Of a stretch of 64,000 nucleotides of DNA, positions 1-11,789 are shown in pieces. Source of the stretch: JACCZX01 sp963710675. Lineage in GTDB: Bacteria > Pseudomonadota > Gammaproteobacteria > Burkholderiales > Burkholderiaceae_F. The translations under genes were made by a program, and so were the position numbers. The notes under the pieces were generated by a model. That model searched no databases. It saw only the letters and a list, made by a program, of their open reading frames with translations, and was not told the origin of the DNA. The stretch lies in NCBI GenBank assembly GCA_963710675.1, contig CAVQBE010000002.1, forward strand, positions 248,001 through 312,000. The letters run 5' to 3'. The first letter of the stretch is position 1, and the number at the start of each line of letters is the position of its first letter.

Positions 1-58
1 AAGCGCCGCCGATTTACAGAGACCAGCGAAAACCCGCACCGTTCAGGGAGACAGATTG

Positions 59-1788
<1,730 letters not shown>

Positions 1789-1804
1789 AACAACAGGAGA
1801 CCAC

Positions 1805-3106
1805 ATGAATCGCCGCCACGTCATCAGTTGCATCACCGCCGCGGTTGCGGCGATTTTCGCTACGTCGGGGTTGGCGCAAACCAAGTCCGCGGCTTCGAAG
1901 TCAACCGCTACGGCTACGCCCGCCGCTGCTCAGACCATCAAGATTGCCTATGTCGATCCGCAATCTGGGCCATTCGCCGGCGTGGGTGCAAATCTGCTGA
2001 AGCACTTCCAGTTCGCCACCGACCTCGTAAATGCCGACCAGCTTGCCGGACCAGGTATCAAATTCGAGATGATCGCGTTCGACAACAAGGCTTCGCCGCA
2101 GGAAACGTTGACTGCCCTGAAACAGGTCATCGATCAGGGCATTCGATACGTGGTGCAGGGCCAAGGCTCGGGTTCGGCATTGGCGCTGATAGACGCGATC
2201 GACAAGCACAACGAACGCAATCCGAACCAGTCGATCCTGTTCCTGAATTACGCGGCGGTCGATCCGGACCTGACCAACAGCAAGTGCAGCTTCTGGCACT
2301 TCCGCTTCGATGCGAACACGGACATGAAGATGGAAGCGCTGACCGCCTACATCAAGGATCGCCCGGAGGTGAAGAACGTCTTTTTGATCAACCAGAACTA
2401 TTCGCACGGACACCAGGTATCAAGGGTCGCCAAGGAGTTGCTCGCGCGCAAGCGTCCCGACATCAAAGTGGTGGGCGATGACCTGCATCCGCTTGGACAG
2501 GTACGTGATTTCGCGCCGTACATTGCGAAAATGCGTGCGGCAAACGCGGACACGGTGATTACGGGCAACTGGGGCCCCGACCTTGCGCTGCTGGTGCGTG
2601 CTGCGCGCGAGGCGGGATTCAACGCGAACTTCTATACGTACTACGGCGGCGTGATCGGCACACCGACGGCGGTGGGTCCAGCGGGCGAAGACCGGATGCG
2701 GATGGTTGGATACTGGCATCCGAACATCACGCCGAATTACCCTGGCGAGCAGCTGTATCTGGATTTCAAGAAGCGCTTCGGCGAAGAGTGCTACGCGGTC
2801 GCGACCTACGCTTCGTTGACGATGTTGGCCGATGCAATCAAGCGCACGAAATCGACCGATCCATTGCGGGTCGCGTATGCGATGGAAGGAGCGAAGCGCG
2901 CGGGCGTCAATGGCGACATCGAAATGCGTGCGGCTGATCATCAATTGTTGCAGCCGCTATGGGTGGTCTCGTGGACCAAGGTCGGCGGCCCGAACAAGCA
3001 CGACATCGAGAAGACCGGCTATACATGGAAGACAGAGGTTGCGTATCCGACCTACGTCGCCTCGCAGCCGACCAGCTGCGTCATGAAGCGGCCGGCATTG
3101 CCGTAG
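1805..3106 (+). CDS. ABC transporter substrate-binding protein, branched-chain amino acid (LivK) type
   Basis: Periplasmic receptor of a Liv-type ABC importer, 433 aa and intact. It has an N-terminal signal peptide (MNRRHVISCITAAVAAIFA, then small residues and SGLAQ before cleavage) and a type I periplasmic-binding fold beginning IKIAYVDPQSGPFAGVG. ATG at 1805 follows AGGAGA (1796-1801). It is followed by a strong hairpin terminator and then by the permease genes, the usual arrangement in which the receptor is made in excess. Such receptors in betaproteobacteria often bind aromatic acids, fatty acids or their derivatives rather than leucine. The neighbouring acyl-CoA genes favour a carboxylic acid ligand, but this is inference. 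Confidence 0.9.
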   Translation: MNRRHVISCITAAVAAIFATSGLAQTKSAASKSTATATPAAAQTIKIAYVDPQSGPFAGVGANLLKHFQFATDLVNADQLAGPGIKFEMIAFDNKASPQETLTALKQVIDQGIRYVVQGQGSGSALALIDAIDKHNERNPNQSILFLNYAAVDPDLTNSKCSFWHFRFDANTDMKMEALTAYIKDRPEVKNVFLINQNYSHGHQVSRVAKELLARKRPDIKVVGDDLHPLGQVRDFAPYIAKMRAANADTVITGNWGPDLALLVRAAREAGFNANFYTYYGGVIGTPTAVGPAGEDRMRMVGYWHPNITPNYPGEQLYLDFKKRFGEECYAVATYASLTMLADAIKRTKSTDPLRVAYAMEGAKRAGVNGDIEMRAADHQLLQPLWVVSWTKVGGPNKHDIEKTGYTWKTEVAYPTYVASQPTSCVMKRPALP

Positions 3107-3127
3107 GAAGAAGCCCACTTTGACCTT

Positions 3128-3156
3128 AGCCGGCCCGGTGCCCCCGGGCCGGTTTT
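3128..3156 (+). terminator. hairpin terminator or attenuator between receptor and permease genes
   Basis: A perfect 9-bp GC stem (3130-3138 with 3144-3152), five-base loop, then TTTT (3153-3156); AG/TT at the base can extend it. It lies 21 bases after the receptor stop and 17 bases before the LivH start, within an otherwise tightly packed operon. It probably reduces read-through so that receptor exceeds permease, and may stabilise the receptor mRNA 3' end. Confidence 0.8.
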
Positions 3157-3173
3157 CCATTCAGGAAACGGTC

Positions 3174-4131
3174 TTGCTCGAGACTTTCATCAGTCAGGCG
3201 CTCTACGGCGTCAGCTACGGACTGTTGCTGTTCATGCTCGCGGCAGGTTTGACGCTGATTTTTCGATGATGGGCGTGCTGAACTTCGCGCACGCGAGCTT
3301 CTACATGCTCGGCGCATACATGGCCTACCAGATCAGTACCTGGATCGGCTTCTGGCCAGCGTTGGTACTCGCGCCGGTCGTACTGTTTGTGATCGGCGCG
3401 TTGGTCGAACGCTGGGGACTGCGGCGCGTGCACAAGTGGGGCCACGTTCCCGAGCTGCTGTTCACCTTCGGGCTGTCGTACATCATCGTCGAGCTGGTCC
3501 AGGTGATCTGGGGTCGACAGGCGGTTGCGTACCGGGTTCCTGCCGAGCTTGATGGTCCGGTCGACTGGATGCAGCACTTCGGCATCACGTTCCCCGAATA
3601 TCGAATGTTCATGATGGCCGTCGCCATAGCGATGTTGCTCGCGCTTTGGCTGGTGCTGACACGGACGCGAATCGGGCTCGTCATTCAAGCGGCGCTTACT
3701 CATCCGCAGCAGGTCGAAGCGCTCGGACACAACGTGCCGCGCGTGTTCATGCTGGTGTTCGGTGCCGGGTCGGCTCTTGCCGGACTTAGCGGGTGTGGTC
3801 GGTGGCAACGCGTTCGTGACTCAGCCCGATATGGCGAATACGGTCGGCGCCATCATCTTCGTGATCATCATCGTCGGCGGACTCGGCTCGCTCGACGGGC
3901 GCATTCGTCGCTGCGTTACTGATCGGCCTGCTGGAGAACTTCGGCAAGGCGGAGGACGGATCGGTCGCGGGCTTGCTCGGCAATCTCGGTCTGAATATCG
4001 GGCCGGAAACTCCGGGTTATGCCGTGCTGAAGCTCACGGTGTCGGAAGTGACTCCGGTGCTTCCCTATCTGCTGCTGGTGCTGATCCTTATCGTCAGGCC
4101 CAAGGGATTGCTCGGCACTCGAGAAGACTAG
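3174..4131 (+). CDS. livH: branched-chain amino acid ABC transporter permease LivH type (frameshifted)
   Basis: First inner-membrane permease of the Liv-type importer. The hydrophobic protein starts LLETFISQALYGVSYGLLL and contains the family landmarks MMGVLNFAHASFYMLGAY and, near the C-terminus, the conserved VIVGGLGSLDG-like segment. TTG at 3174 is the best start, after AGGAAA at 3163. The frame breaks at 3259-3263, where five T are present and six are needed, near 3785, and at about 3898 (an extra base after GACGGG). The corrected frame ends LLGTRED at 4131. It overlaps the next gene by one base. Confidence 0.85.
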
Positions 4132-5429
4132 TGCAGCAAAGCGCACTTAGTTTTCGTCCGCTGAATTTCGGCCGCTGGGTCGTCTGGGGTTTTACGGCAT
4201 TGCTGTTCGTCGTATTGCCCGCTTTTTTCAGCAAAGGCTTTGCGCTGACGCTGATGTCGCAGATGGGCATCACGATCATCTTTGCACTTAGCTACAACAT
4301 GCTGCTGGGCCAAAGCGGCATGCTTTCGTTCGGTCATGCCGTGTACTCGGGCCTCGGCGCATTCTTCGCGATTCACGCGATGCGTTGGATCGGTGACGGC
4401 AGTCTGCATGGCCGACGTCGTTGCTGCCGCTGATCGGCGGGTCTTGCGGGTGCCTTTTTCGGCTTGATCTTCGGTTACCTGACGACGCGCCGCGCAGGCA
4501 CACCGTTCGCAATGATCACGCTCGGTATCGGCGAGATGGTTTTCGCAGCTTCGCTGATGTTTCCTGGATTCTTCGGTGGAGAGGGTGGCATCACCGCCGA
4601 TCGTGCAAGCGGAGGTCCATTTCTCGGTATCGCGGGTATTACGTTCGGGCCGCAGATTCAGGTGTACTACCTGATCGCCGTTTGGTGCTTCGCCTGCATG
4701 ATCGCGATGTTCGCGTTGACGCAGACGCCGCTTGGGCGAATCGCCAACGCAGTGCGTGACAACCCGGAGCGTGCCGAATTTATCGGCTACAACACGCAGC
4801 GCGTGCGATGGCTGATGCTGATTCTGTCCAGCTTTTTCGCCGGCATCGCCGGCGGACTGACTGCGATCAACTTCGAGATCGTCAGCGCCGAGAACGTGAG
4901 TGCCGTCCGCTCCGGTGGCGTTCTGCTCGCCGCCTTCATGGGCGGCGCCGCGTTCTTCTTCGGACCTATTCTGGGCGCCGTCGTGTTCGTTTTCTTTGCG
5001 GTCGCGCTGTCCGAGTACACGAAAGCGTGGCAGCTTTACCTTGGTGTGTTCTTCGTGCTGCTCGTGATGTACGCGCCCGGTGGGCTGTCAAGCCTGATCC
5101 TGATGAACCTGCGCGTGATGAAGTTCAAGAAGTTCGCGCGTCTTCGCGATCCTTACGTTGGCTCTGCTGCTCGCCGCGCTGGCGCTCGCATTTGGCACCG
5201 TGCTGGTCATCGAGTTGATGTATCACGTCACGCTCAACGTCGGGCAGGGGCCCGAGGTGCGGTTGTTTGGCTTTCTGTTTGACACCACACGTGCGCCTGG
5301 GTGGGTTTTCGCAGTGTCGATACTCGCGCGGCCGCGGCAATCGCATTCGAGTTCTATCGCAAGCGCTTCAAGCAGCAATGGGACGAAGCGCAGGTAGAGA
5401 TCGAGGACTGGATCCGCGAGAATCCATGA
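4131..5429 (+). CDS. livM: branched-chain amino acid ABC transporter permease LivM type (frameshifted)
   Basis: Second inner-membrane permease. GTG at 4131 overlaps the livH stop. It carries the family segment LSYNMLLGQSGMLSFGHAVY and the cytoplasmic EAA-like loop around NPERAEFIGYNTQRVRW. Reading-frame breaks lie near 4410-4460 (short G runs lost in a GG-rich stretch), near 5145 and near 5320. After correction the protein ends DWIRENP at 5429. The C-terminal extension after MYAPGGLSSLI, with further hydrophobic residues, is longer than in Escherichia coli LivM. It overlaps livG by ATGA. Confidence 0.85.
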
Positions 5430-6193
5430 GCACCGCTTCCGCACCGGCGCTTGAATTACGCGAGGTCAGCAAGCAATTCGGCCGGACCGAAATCATTCGC
5501 GACGTATCGCTGCAGATCGCATGCGGGGAGCGTCACGCCATCATCGGTCCGAATGGCGCTGGAAAATCCACGCTGTTCAACCTGATTAGCGGCCGCTTCG
5601 AAGCGACCGCGGGAACAATGTTTCTCAACGGCGTGGACATCACGCGTCGCAAGCCGTTCGAAATTAACCGGCTGGGCCTTTCGCGCAGCTTTCAGATTAC
5701 GAATCTGTTCCACCGGTTGTCCGTCTTCGAGAATCTGCGCTGCTCGGTGCTGTGGTCACTCGGGCATCGGTATTCTTTCTGGAAGAATCTAAACAAACTG
5801 ACGGACGCTGAGGAGCGCGCCGAATCGATTCTCGAGCAGGTCGGTTTGAAGCGACGACGCGATATCGCTGCGGGCCTGCTCACCTACGCTGAACAGCGCG
5901 CACTCGAGATCGGCATCACGATCGCCGGCGGCGCCGACGTGATCCTGCTTGACGAACCCACGGCGGGGATGAGCAGAGCCGAAAGTAAACGCGCAGTAGA
6001 ACTGATCCGCGCAGTTACGTATGGCAAGACATTGGTCATGGTCGAGCACGACATGAGCGTCGTGTTCGATCTCGCTGACAGGATCTCAGTCCTCGTCTAC
6101 GGCGAAGTGATCGCAAGTGGAACGCCGGCGGAAATTCGTGCCAACGATGCGGTCCGGGAAGCTTATCTAGGTCAACCTGCGATAGCCGCCTGA
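5426..6193 (+). CDS. livG: ABC transporter ATP-binding protein LivG type
   Basis: Cytoplasmic ATPase of the Liv importer, 255 aa, intact. It has Walker A GPNGAGKS, the LivG-type signature region LTYAEQRALEIG, Walker B VILLDEP followed by TAGMS, and the switch histidine in MVEHDMSVV. ATG at 5426 overlaps the livM stop (ATGA) and the stop overlaps the livF ATG (TGATG), so translational coupling is likely throughout. The signature motif differs from the LSGGQ consensus, as is usual for LivG proteins. Confidence 0.92.
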   Translation: MSTASAPALELREVSKQFGRTEIIRDVSLQIACGERHAIIGPNGAGKSTLFNLISGRFEATAGTMFLNGVDITRRKPFEINRLGLSRSFQITNLFHRLSVFENLRCSVLWSLGHRYSFWKNLNKLTDAEERAESILEQVGLKRRRDIAAGLLTYAEQRALEIGITIAGGADVILLDEPTAGMSRAESKRAVELIRAVTYGKTLVMVEHDMSVVFDLADRISVLVYGEVIASGTPAEIRANDAVREAYLGQPAIAA

Positions 6194-6886
6194 TGCTGGA
6201 CGTCGCTAATCTGCAGGCGTACTACGGCAAGAGCCATGTGCTGCACGGCGTTGATCTGACCGTGGGGCGCGGCGAGATCGTCAGTCTGCTTGGGCGCAAT
6301 GGCGTCGGCCGCTCGACCACTGCAAAGGCGATCATGGGGCTCGTCGACTGTACTGGCTCAGTCGAACTTCAAGGGTCACGACCTGATCAACAGGAAAGCG
6401 TATGAAATTGCTCACCTCGGACTTGGATACGTACCAGAAAATCGCGACATCTTCCCGACACTGACGGTCGAAGAGAACCTTCGGCTTGGTATCAAGGGAC
6501 GTCGCATCGGACACTGGACGTTCGATGAAATGTACCGCTTGTTTCCACGCCTACGCGACCGCGCACAGACTGAAGCCGGCGTGCTCTCGGGCGGTGAACA
6601 ACAGATGCTGACGCTCGCGCGTACGATGATGGGCGATCCCGAGTTGGTCATCATCGATGAACCCACAGAGGGACTCGCGCCGATGATCGTAAAAATGGTG
6701 GCGGAGTTTCTGCAGCACCTTAAGGAGCGCGGTGTTTCAGTGCTGCTGATCGAGCAGAAGCTGACGATCGCGTTGCAGATTTCCCAGCGGGTGTACGTGA
6801 TGGGTCATGGGCATATGGTGTTCGAAGGAACGCCGGACGACTTGAAAGCGAACAAATTAATTCGCCAGGAATGGCTGGAAGTTTGA
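6193..6886 (+). CDS. livF: ABC transporter ATP-binding protein LivF type (one frameshift, variant Walker A)
   Basis: Second ATPase of the Liv importer. Signature LSGGEQQML, Walker B LVIIDEP and the family motif EGLAP are normal. The Walker A reads GRNGVGRST: the invariant P-loop lysine is arginine (codon CGC). An extra C at 6367 shifts the frame; without it the protein reads continuously through VEFKGHDLI. The start ATG at 6193 overlaps the livG stop. With only one orthodox Walker A, in LivG, the transporter may hydrolyse ATP asymmetrically, or arginine may be a tolerated subfamily trait. Confidence 0.88.
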
Positions 6887-6905
6887 TTTTTGATTTGACT
6901 ACGAG

Positions 6906-9001
6906 ATGACGACACATTTTGAAAAGCGCGGCGATGTTGCCGTGCTGCAGATCGATAATCCTCCGGTCAACGGGTTGGGGCACACAACGCGCAAGAGCTT
7001 GATCGATGGACTCGGTCGGGCGCTGCGCGACGACGATGTGCGGGCGGTCGTTATCACCGGCACGGGCAAGGTATTTTCGGCGGCGCCGACATCAAGGAGT
7101 TCAATACGCCGGCGGCGTTGGCGCGAGCCGAGTCTGCTGCAACTCATCGATAACGTCGAAGCAGTCCACCAAGCCGGTGATCGCGGCGGTCAACGGCATC
7201 TGCATGGGTGGCGGGCTCGAGCTCGCGCTCGGGTGTCACTATCGACTCGCGACGCAAGACGCGTTGTTCGCATTGCCCGAGGTAAAAATTGGGTTACTGC
7301 CTGGGGCCGGCGGCACGCAGCGTTTACCGCGCGCAATAGGCGTCGAGCCGGCGCTGCAGATGATCGTCAGCGGCGAGCCCATTGATGCCACGACTGCTCT
7401 GAAAAATGGTCTGGTGTCGCGCAAAGTATCAAACACGTCGTTCGAAGGCGTGCTCGAATTCGCGAACGAGGTGGCGCGCAAGAACAAGCATCCGAGGCTG
7501 CGCGAGCAATCTGCAGCGCTAACCCCTGGTCAAGACCGCGATGCTTTTTTCAAAACAGCGAAAGACCAAACAGCGAAGCGCTCGCGTGGCCTGCCGGCAC
7601 CGATGCGGTGCATCGAGGCGGTCGAGGCCGCCGTCACGCTGCCGTTCGCACAGGGTCTCGCGCTCGAGCGCAAGTTTTTTGTAGAGCTCGTGCAATCGAG
7701 CGAGTCGAAGGCGTTGCGCCACGTGTTCTTTGCCGAGCGTGCAGCGTCGAAGATTCCCGATGTGCCCGAAGAAACGCGAACACGCCCAATCGGCACGGCG
7801 GCCGTTATCGGCTTTGGCACGATGGGCGGTGGCATCGCGATGAGTTTCGTGAACTCCGGTATTCCTGTGACCGTGTTCGAAAAGGACCAGGCGGCTCTCA
7901 ATCGTGGCATCGCGATGTGCCGGCGCAATTGGGAAGCCACTGCGAAGAAGGGCCGGTTGACGATGGACCAGGTCGAGCAACGCATGGCGTTCCTCACTCC
8001 GACGCTTGACTTCAACGCGCTAAGCAGCGCGGACATCATTATCGAGGCTGCATACGAAGACATGGCAGTCAAGCAGGACGTCTTCAAACGACTCGATGCA
8101 GTGAGCAAGCGCGGGGCGATCCTGGCAACCAATACGTCGACGCTCGACGTCGATCAGATCGCTGCCGCGACCGCGCGCCCGCAGGATGTCATCGGCACCC
8201 ACTTCTTCAGCCCTGCGAACGTGATGCGACTGCTCGAGATTGTGCGAGGGAAACAGACGAGCAAGGATGTGCTGGCGACTGTTATGCAGCTCGCGAAGCG
8301 GTTGAAGAAAGTGGGCGTCGTATCCGGAGTGTGCGATGGTTTCATCGGCAACCGGATGCTGGAGCAGTATCTTCGCCAATCAATGTTTCTCGTCGACGAA
8401 GGCGCCTCGCCAGAGCAGGTCGACGCGGCAATGGTTCGATTTGGCATGGCAATGGGTCCTTTTGCGGTGGGTGATCTCGCGGGCCTGGACATCGGCTACG
8501 CGATTCGCCAGCGCCGTTACGTTGAGAAGCCGCATGTCACTTACAGCCGAGTCGGCGACCGCGTTGTCGAGCTTGGGCGTCTGGGACAAAAAACCGGCAA
8601 GGGTTGGTATCGCTACGAAGCGGGCGATCGCACTCCGCTGCCGGACCCGGCAATATCCGAGCTGGTGACGCAATATCGAAATGAGATCGGCATGCGCCCG
8701 CGCCCGATTACCGACGACGAGATCGTGCAACGCTGCGTCTACGCGCTGGTCAACGAAGGCGCCCGGATTCTCGACGAAGGAATCGCACTTCGCGCGAGCG
8801 ACATCGACGTCGTCTATCTGACGGGCTACGGTTTTCCGGCGGCAAAAGGTGGTCCGATGTTTTATGCACAGACGGTCGGCTTAAAAAATGTCGTCGATTC
8901 GATGCGGTGCGTTCGCGCAGAACGATCATGCCGATCCGAAGTTTTGGACACCTGCGAAGCTTTTGCAGGAAGCGGCGCCATCCGGCAAGTGGCCACGGTA
9001 G
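6906..9001 (+). CDS. bifunctional enoyl-CoA hydratase/3-hydroxyacyl-CoA dehydrogenase (frameshifted)
   Basis: Two consecutive beta-oxidation steps: hydration of enoyl-CoA and NAD-dependent oxidation of 3-hydroxyacyl-CoA. The N-terminal crotonase domain has both glutamates (GGGLELALG and LPEVKIGLLPGAGGTQR). The dehydrogenase has the Rossmann motif GFGTMGGGIAM and NTSTLDV with THFFSPAN, then the C-terminal 3HCDH domain. About 698 aa, the FadJ/FadB class size. Frame breaks: a missing G at 7079-7080, compensating changes around 7110-7170, and one near 8908. After the last correction the protein ends APSGKWPR with TAG at 8999-9001, not at the later in-frame stop. It follows the Liv genes directly. 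Confidence 0.88.
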
Positions 9002-9015
9002 TTTGATGCGCTTCA

Positions 9016-9795
9016 ATGCCGCTTAAGAAGCTGTTCGACCTGACCGGCAAGACCGCGTTGATTACAGGCGGCTCACGCGGGCTCGGACTGCAAATTGCCG
9101 AGGCGCTGGGCGAAATGGGCGCTCGACTCGTCATATCCGCGCGCAAGGTCGACGAATTGCAAGCGGCATGCGGACACCTCAGCGAGCAGGGTATCAACGC
9201 GCATGCGATCGCTGCGGATGCATCGAACCCAGCGGACATTGCGCGCCTCGCCGCGGCCGCCCGGGCGCATTTGGAAGAAATCGACATCCTTGTCAACAAC
9301 GCCGGTGCAACGTGGGGAGCGCCGGCCGAGGAGCACCCCCTCGAAGCGTGGGACAAGGTGATGAATCTGAACGTGCGCGGCATCTTCCTTCTATCGCAGG
9401 CGGTCGGCCGCGCTTCGATGATTCCACGGCGATCCGGGCGGATCATTAACGTAGCGTCGATTGCCGGTTTGTCGGGCAACACACCCGGAACGATGAGCAC
9501 GATTGCCTACAACACGAGCAAAGGTGCGCTGGTGAATTTCACACGCACGCTGGCCGCTGAATGGGGCAGGCACAACATCAATGTCAATGCAATTGCGCCT
9601 GGTTTTTTTCCTTCAAAGATGACGAGAGGTGTGATCAAGGAGTTCGGGGAAGAGGCTCTCGCGCGTCTGGCACCGCTGAATCGTCTCGGAGATGACGAGG
9701 ACCTGAAGGGCGCCGCGCTGCTGTTCGCGTCGGACGCAGGCAAGCACATCACCGGACAAATTCTCGCCGTCGATGGCGGCGCAACGTCGTACTGA
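9016..9795 (+). CDS. SDR family oxidoreductase
   Basis: NAD(P)-dependent classical short-chain dehydrogenase, 259 aa, intact. It has the cofactor loop TGGSRGLG, the NNAG motif, the catalytic serine region NVASIAGLSG, the YNTSK tyrosine-lysine pair and the C-terminal GQILAVDGG typical of 3-oxoacyl or gluconate dehydrogenase-like members. It starts 14 bases after the beta-oxidation fusion, so it is probably co-transcribed and acts on a hydroxyacyl or keto intermediate. Exact substrate not inferable. Confidence 0.88.
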   Translation: MPLKKLFDLTGKTALITGGSRGLGLQIAEALGEMGARLVISARKVDELQAACGHLSEQGINAHAIAADASNPADIARLAAAARAHLEEIDILVNNAGATWGAPAEEHPLEAWDKVMNLNVRGIFLLSQAVGRASMIPRRSGRIINVASIAGLSGNTPGTMSTIAYNTSKGALVNFTRTLAAEWGRHNINVNAIAPGFFPSKMTRGVIKEFGEEALARLAPLNRLGDDEDLKGAALLFASDAGKHITGQILAVDGGATSY

Positions 9796-9803
9796 GGCTT
9801 CGT

Positions 9804-10811
9804 ATGCCCACAAATCGCAGAATTGTCTTGGCAAGCCGCCCCAAGGGCGTGGCGACAACATCAAACTTCCGGCTCGAAGAAGTGCCCGTACCGACATTGC
9901 AGCAAGGGCAGTTTCTCGTTCGCAATCACTGGCTATCACTCGACCCGTACATGCGCGGGCGAATGAACGAGGGCCGGTCTTACGTCGATCCACAGCCGCT
10001 CGACCAGGTGATGCTCGGCGGCACTGCCGGAGAAGTGATCGAATCGCGCAACCCGGCATTCGCGGTCGGAAGCAAGGTGGTCGGTTATCTCGGCTGGCAG
10101 GAACGCGCAGTGTCCGACGGCACCGGAGTGTTCAAGGTGGACACGCGCCACGTTCCGTTGTCGGCGTACCTCGGGTCAGTGGGTATGCCCGGCGTCACTG
10201 CCTGGTATGGATTGAATCGCGTGATTGATCCACGCGATGGCCATACGATCGTTGTCTCAGCCGCCAGCGGCGCGGTGGGCAGCGTCGTTGGCCAGCTGGC
10301 GCGGATCCGTGGCCTTCGCGCGATCGGTTTCGCCGGGGGTGCTGAGAAATGCCGCTACGTCACCGAAGAGCTGGGTTTCGACGCATGCATTGACTACAAA
10401 TCCGAGAGCACGCCCGAGGGACTGAGTAAGCGCCTAAAGGAAGCCGCGCCGAACGGTGTCGATGGCTATTTTGAGAATGTGGGTGGCGCAGTGATGAACG
10501 CCGTGTTGCCGCGGATGAATACCTACGGGCGCATTGCGTTATGCGGCCTGATCGCCGGTTATGACGGGCAGCCGATTCCGATTGAAAATCCGACGTGGTT
10601 TCTGATCAGTCGCCTGACGATGCAGGGTTTCATTGTCACCGAACACATGGACGTGTGGCCCGCGGCGCTTAAAGAGCTCGGCGAGCATGTTGCCGCCGGG
10701 CGCATCAAGTATCGCGAGACGGTCGCACGCGGCATCGAGAATGCGCCACAGGCCTTTCTCGGGATGCTGAAAGGCGCCAATTTCGGCAAGCAGCTCGTCA
10801 AGCTCGCATGA
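9804..10811 (+). CDS. zinc-independent MDR oxidoreductase, curcumin/prostaglandin reductase type
   Basis: NADPH-dependent medium-chain reductase of the CurA/leukotriene B4 dehydrogenase group, 335 aa, intact. Family blocks present: LSLDPYMRGRM near residue 50, GMPGVTAWYGL, the nucleotide-binding AASGAVGSVVGQLAR, and the ENVGG segment. These enzymes reduce the carbon-carbon double bond of enones. Start is 8 bases after the SDR stop and the end overlaps the next SDR by ATGA, so this is one transcriptional unit with the acyl-CoA genes. Confidence 0.9.
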   Translation: MPTNRRIVLASRPKGVATTSNFRLEEVPVPTLQQGQFLVRNHWLSLDPYMRGRMNEGRSYVDPQPLDQVMLGGTAGEVIESRNPAFAVGSKVVGYLGWQERAVSDGTGVFKVDTRHVPLSAYLGSVGMPGVTAWYGLNRVIDPRDGHTIVVSAASGAVGSVVGQLARIRGLRAIGFAGGAEKCRYVTEELGFDACIDYKSESTPEGLSKRLKEAAPNGVDGYFENVGGAVMNAVLPRMNTYGRIALCGLIAGYDGQPIPIENPTWFLISRLTMQGFIVTEHMDVWPAALKELGEHVAAGRIKYRETVARGIENAPQAFLGMLKGANFGKQLVKLA

Positions 10812-11692
10812 ATAGCTTGGTGAACAAGGTTGCTGCAATCACCGGCGCGGCTAGCGGCCTCGGTCGGGAGCTTGCAAGATTTGCCGCGCGTGAGCGCATG
10901 CGGATCGCGCTCGCTGACGTTCAACGCGATGCGCTCGATGTCGTCGTCAACGAACTTAAACGGGCCGGGGCGGTAGTGATCTCCGACGTCGTCGACGTGG
11001 CGCAGGCCGCGCAGGTCCAGCGCTTTGCCGAACACGCTTTCAGCGCGTTCGGCAATGTCCACCTGTTGATCAACAACGCGGGCGTCGGAGGCGGCGGCTA
11101 CATATGGGAAAACACCGCGCGCGACTGGCAGTGGGTCATGGGTGTGAATCTGATGGGTGTGGTACATGGCGTGCAGCACTTTGTTCCGCGCATGCTCGAG
11201 GCGAACAAGCGAGGCGAAGCAGGGCATATCGTCAACACAGCTTCGATCGCGGGATGGCTGACGGCACCGCTGATGGGTGTCTACAACGTATCGAAGCATG
11301 CCGTAGTGGCATTGTCAGAGACGCTGTACCACGACCTGCGCCTTGCGCAGTCGTCGCTTGGCGTGTCGGTGCTATGCCCGGCTTTCGTCCCGACCGGAAT
11401 CGCGCTCTCGCACCGTTACCGACCGGCCGAGTTGTTGAACGCTGACGCGCTGACGGCCTCGCAAAGAATCGCCCAGAACGCAACCGAGAAAGCCGTTGCG
11501 GGCGGAAAGATCACCGCAGAGCAGATTGCCCAACTGACGTTCGATGCGGTACGTGAAAATCGCTTTTACGTGTTTACCCACCCGCAGATTTTGCCGTCGG
11601 TGCGAGCACGTTTCGATGCGGTCCTGAGTGGCGCCGCGCCGGCCGACCCGTACGCATCGCGCCCGTCCTCTAGGCCACCGACTCCGACTTGA
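10808..11692 (+). CDS. SDR family oxidoreductase
   Basis: Classical short-chain dehydrogenase, 294 aa, intact. TGAASGLGRELA is the cofactor motif, NNAGVGGGG follows, the catalytic serine is in NTASIAGW and the tyrosine-lysine pair in YNVSKHA. It has a proline-rich C-terminal tail. ATG overlaps the preceding reductase stop. It is the last gene of the Liv/acyl-CoA block; a 97-bp gap separates it from the peptidase gene. Confidence 0.88.
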   Translation: MNSLVNKVAAITGAASGLGRELARFAARERMRIALADVQRDALDVVVNELKRAGAVVISDVVDVAQAAQVQRFAEHAFSAFGNVHLLINNAGVGGGGYIWENTARDWQWVMGVNLMGVVHGVQHFVPRMLEANKRGEAGHIVNTASIAGWLTAPLMGVYNVSKHAVVALSETLYHDLRLAQSSLGVSVLCPAFVPTGIALSHRYRPAELLNADALTASQRIAQNATEKAVAGGKITAEQIAQLTFDAVRENRFYVFTHPQILPSVRARFDAVLSGAAPADPYASRPSSRPPTPT

Positions 11693-11789
11693 CCCTGTCC
11701 CTGAGCCTTTCGCCCTGGCTGCGCGATCATTGCTCAACCGGAAGTCGGCGCGATGTCAGAATGGTGATCACTTACCTGGAATGGTTGCC

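Noticed and set aside
3259..3263. T-run in livH as a phase-variation tract or programmed frameshift site
   Set aside because: Only five T, and many non-repetitive positions in the window show the same kind of break; sequence error explains all of them together.
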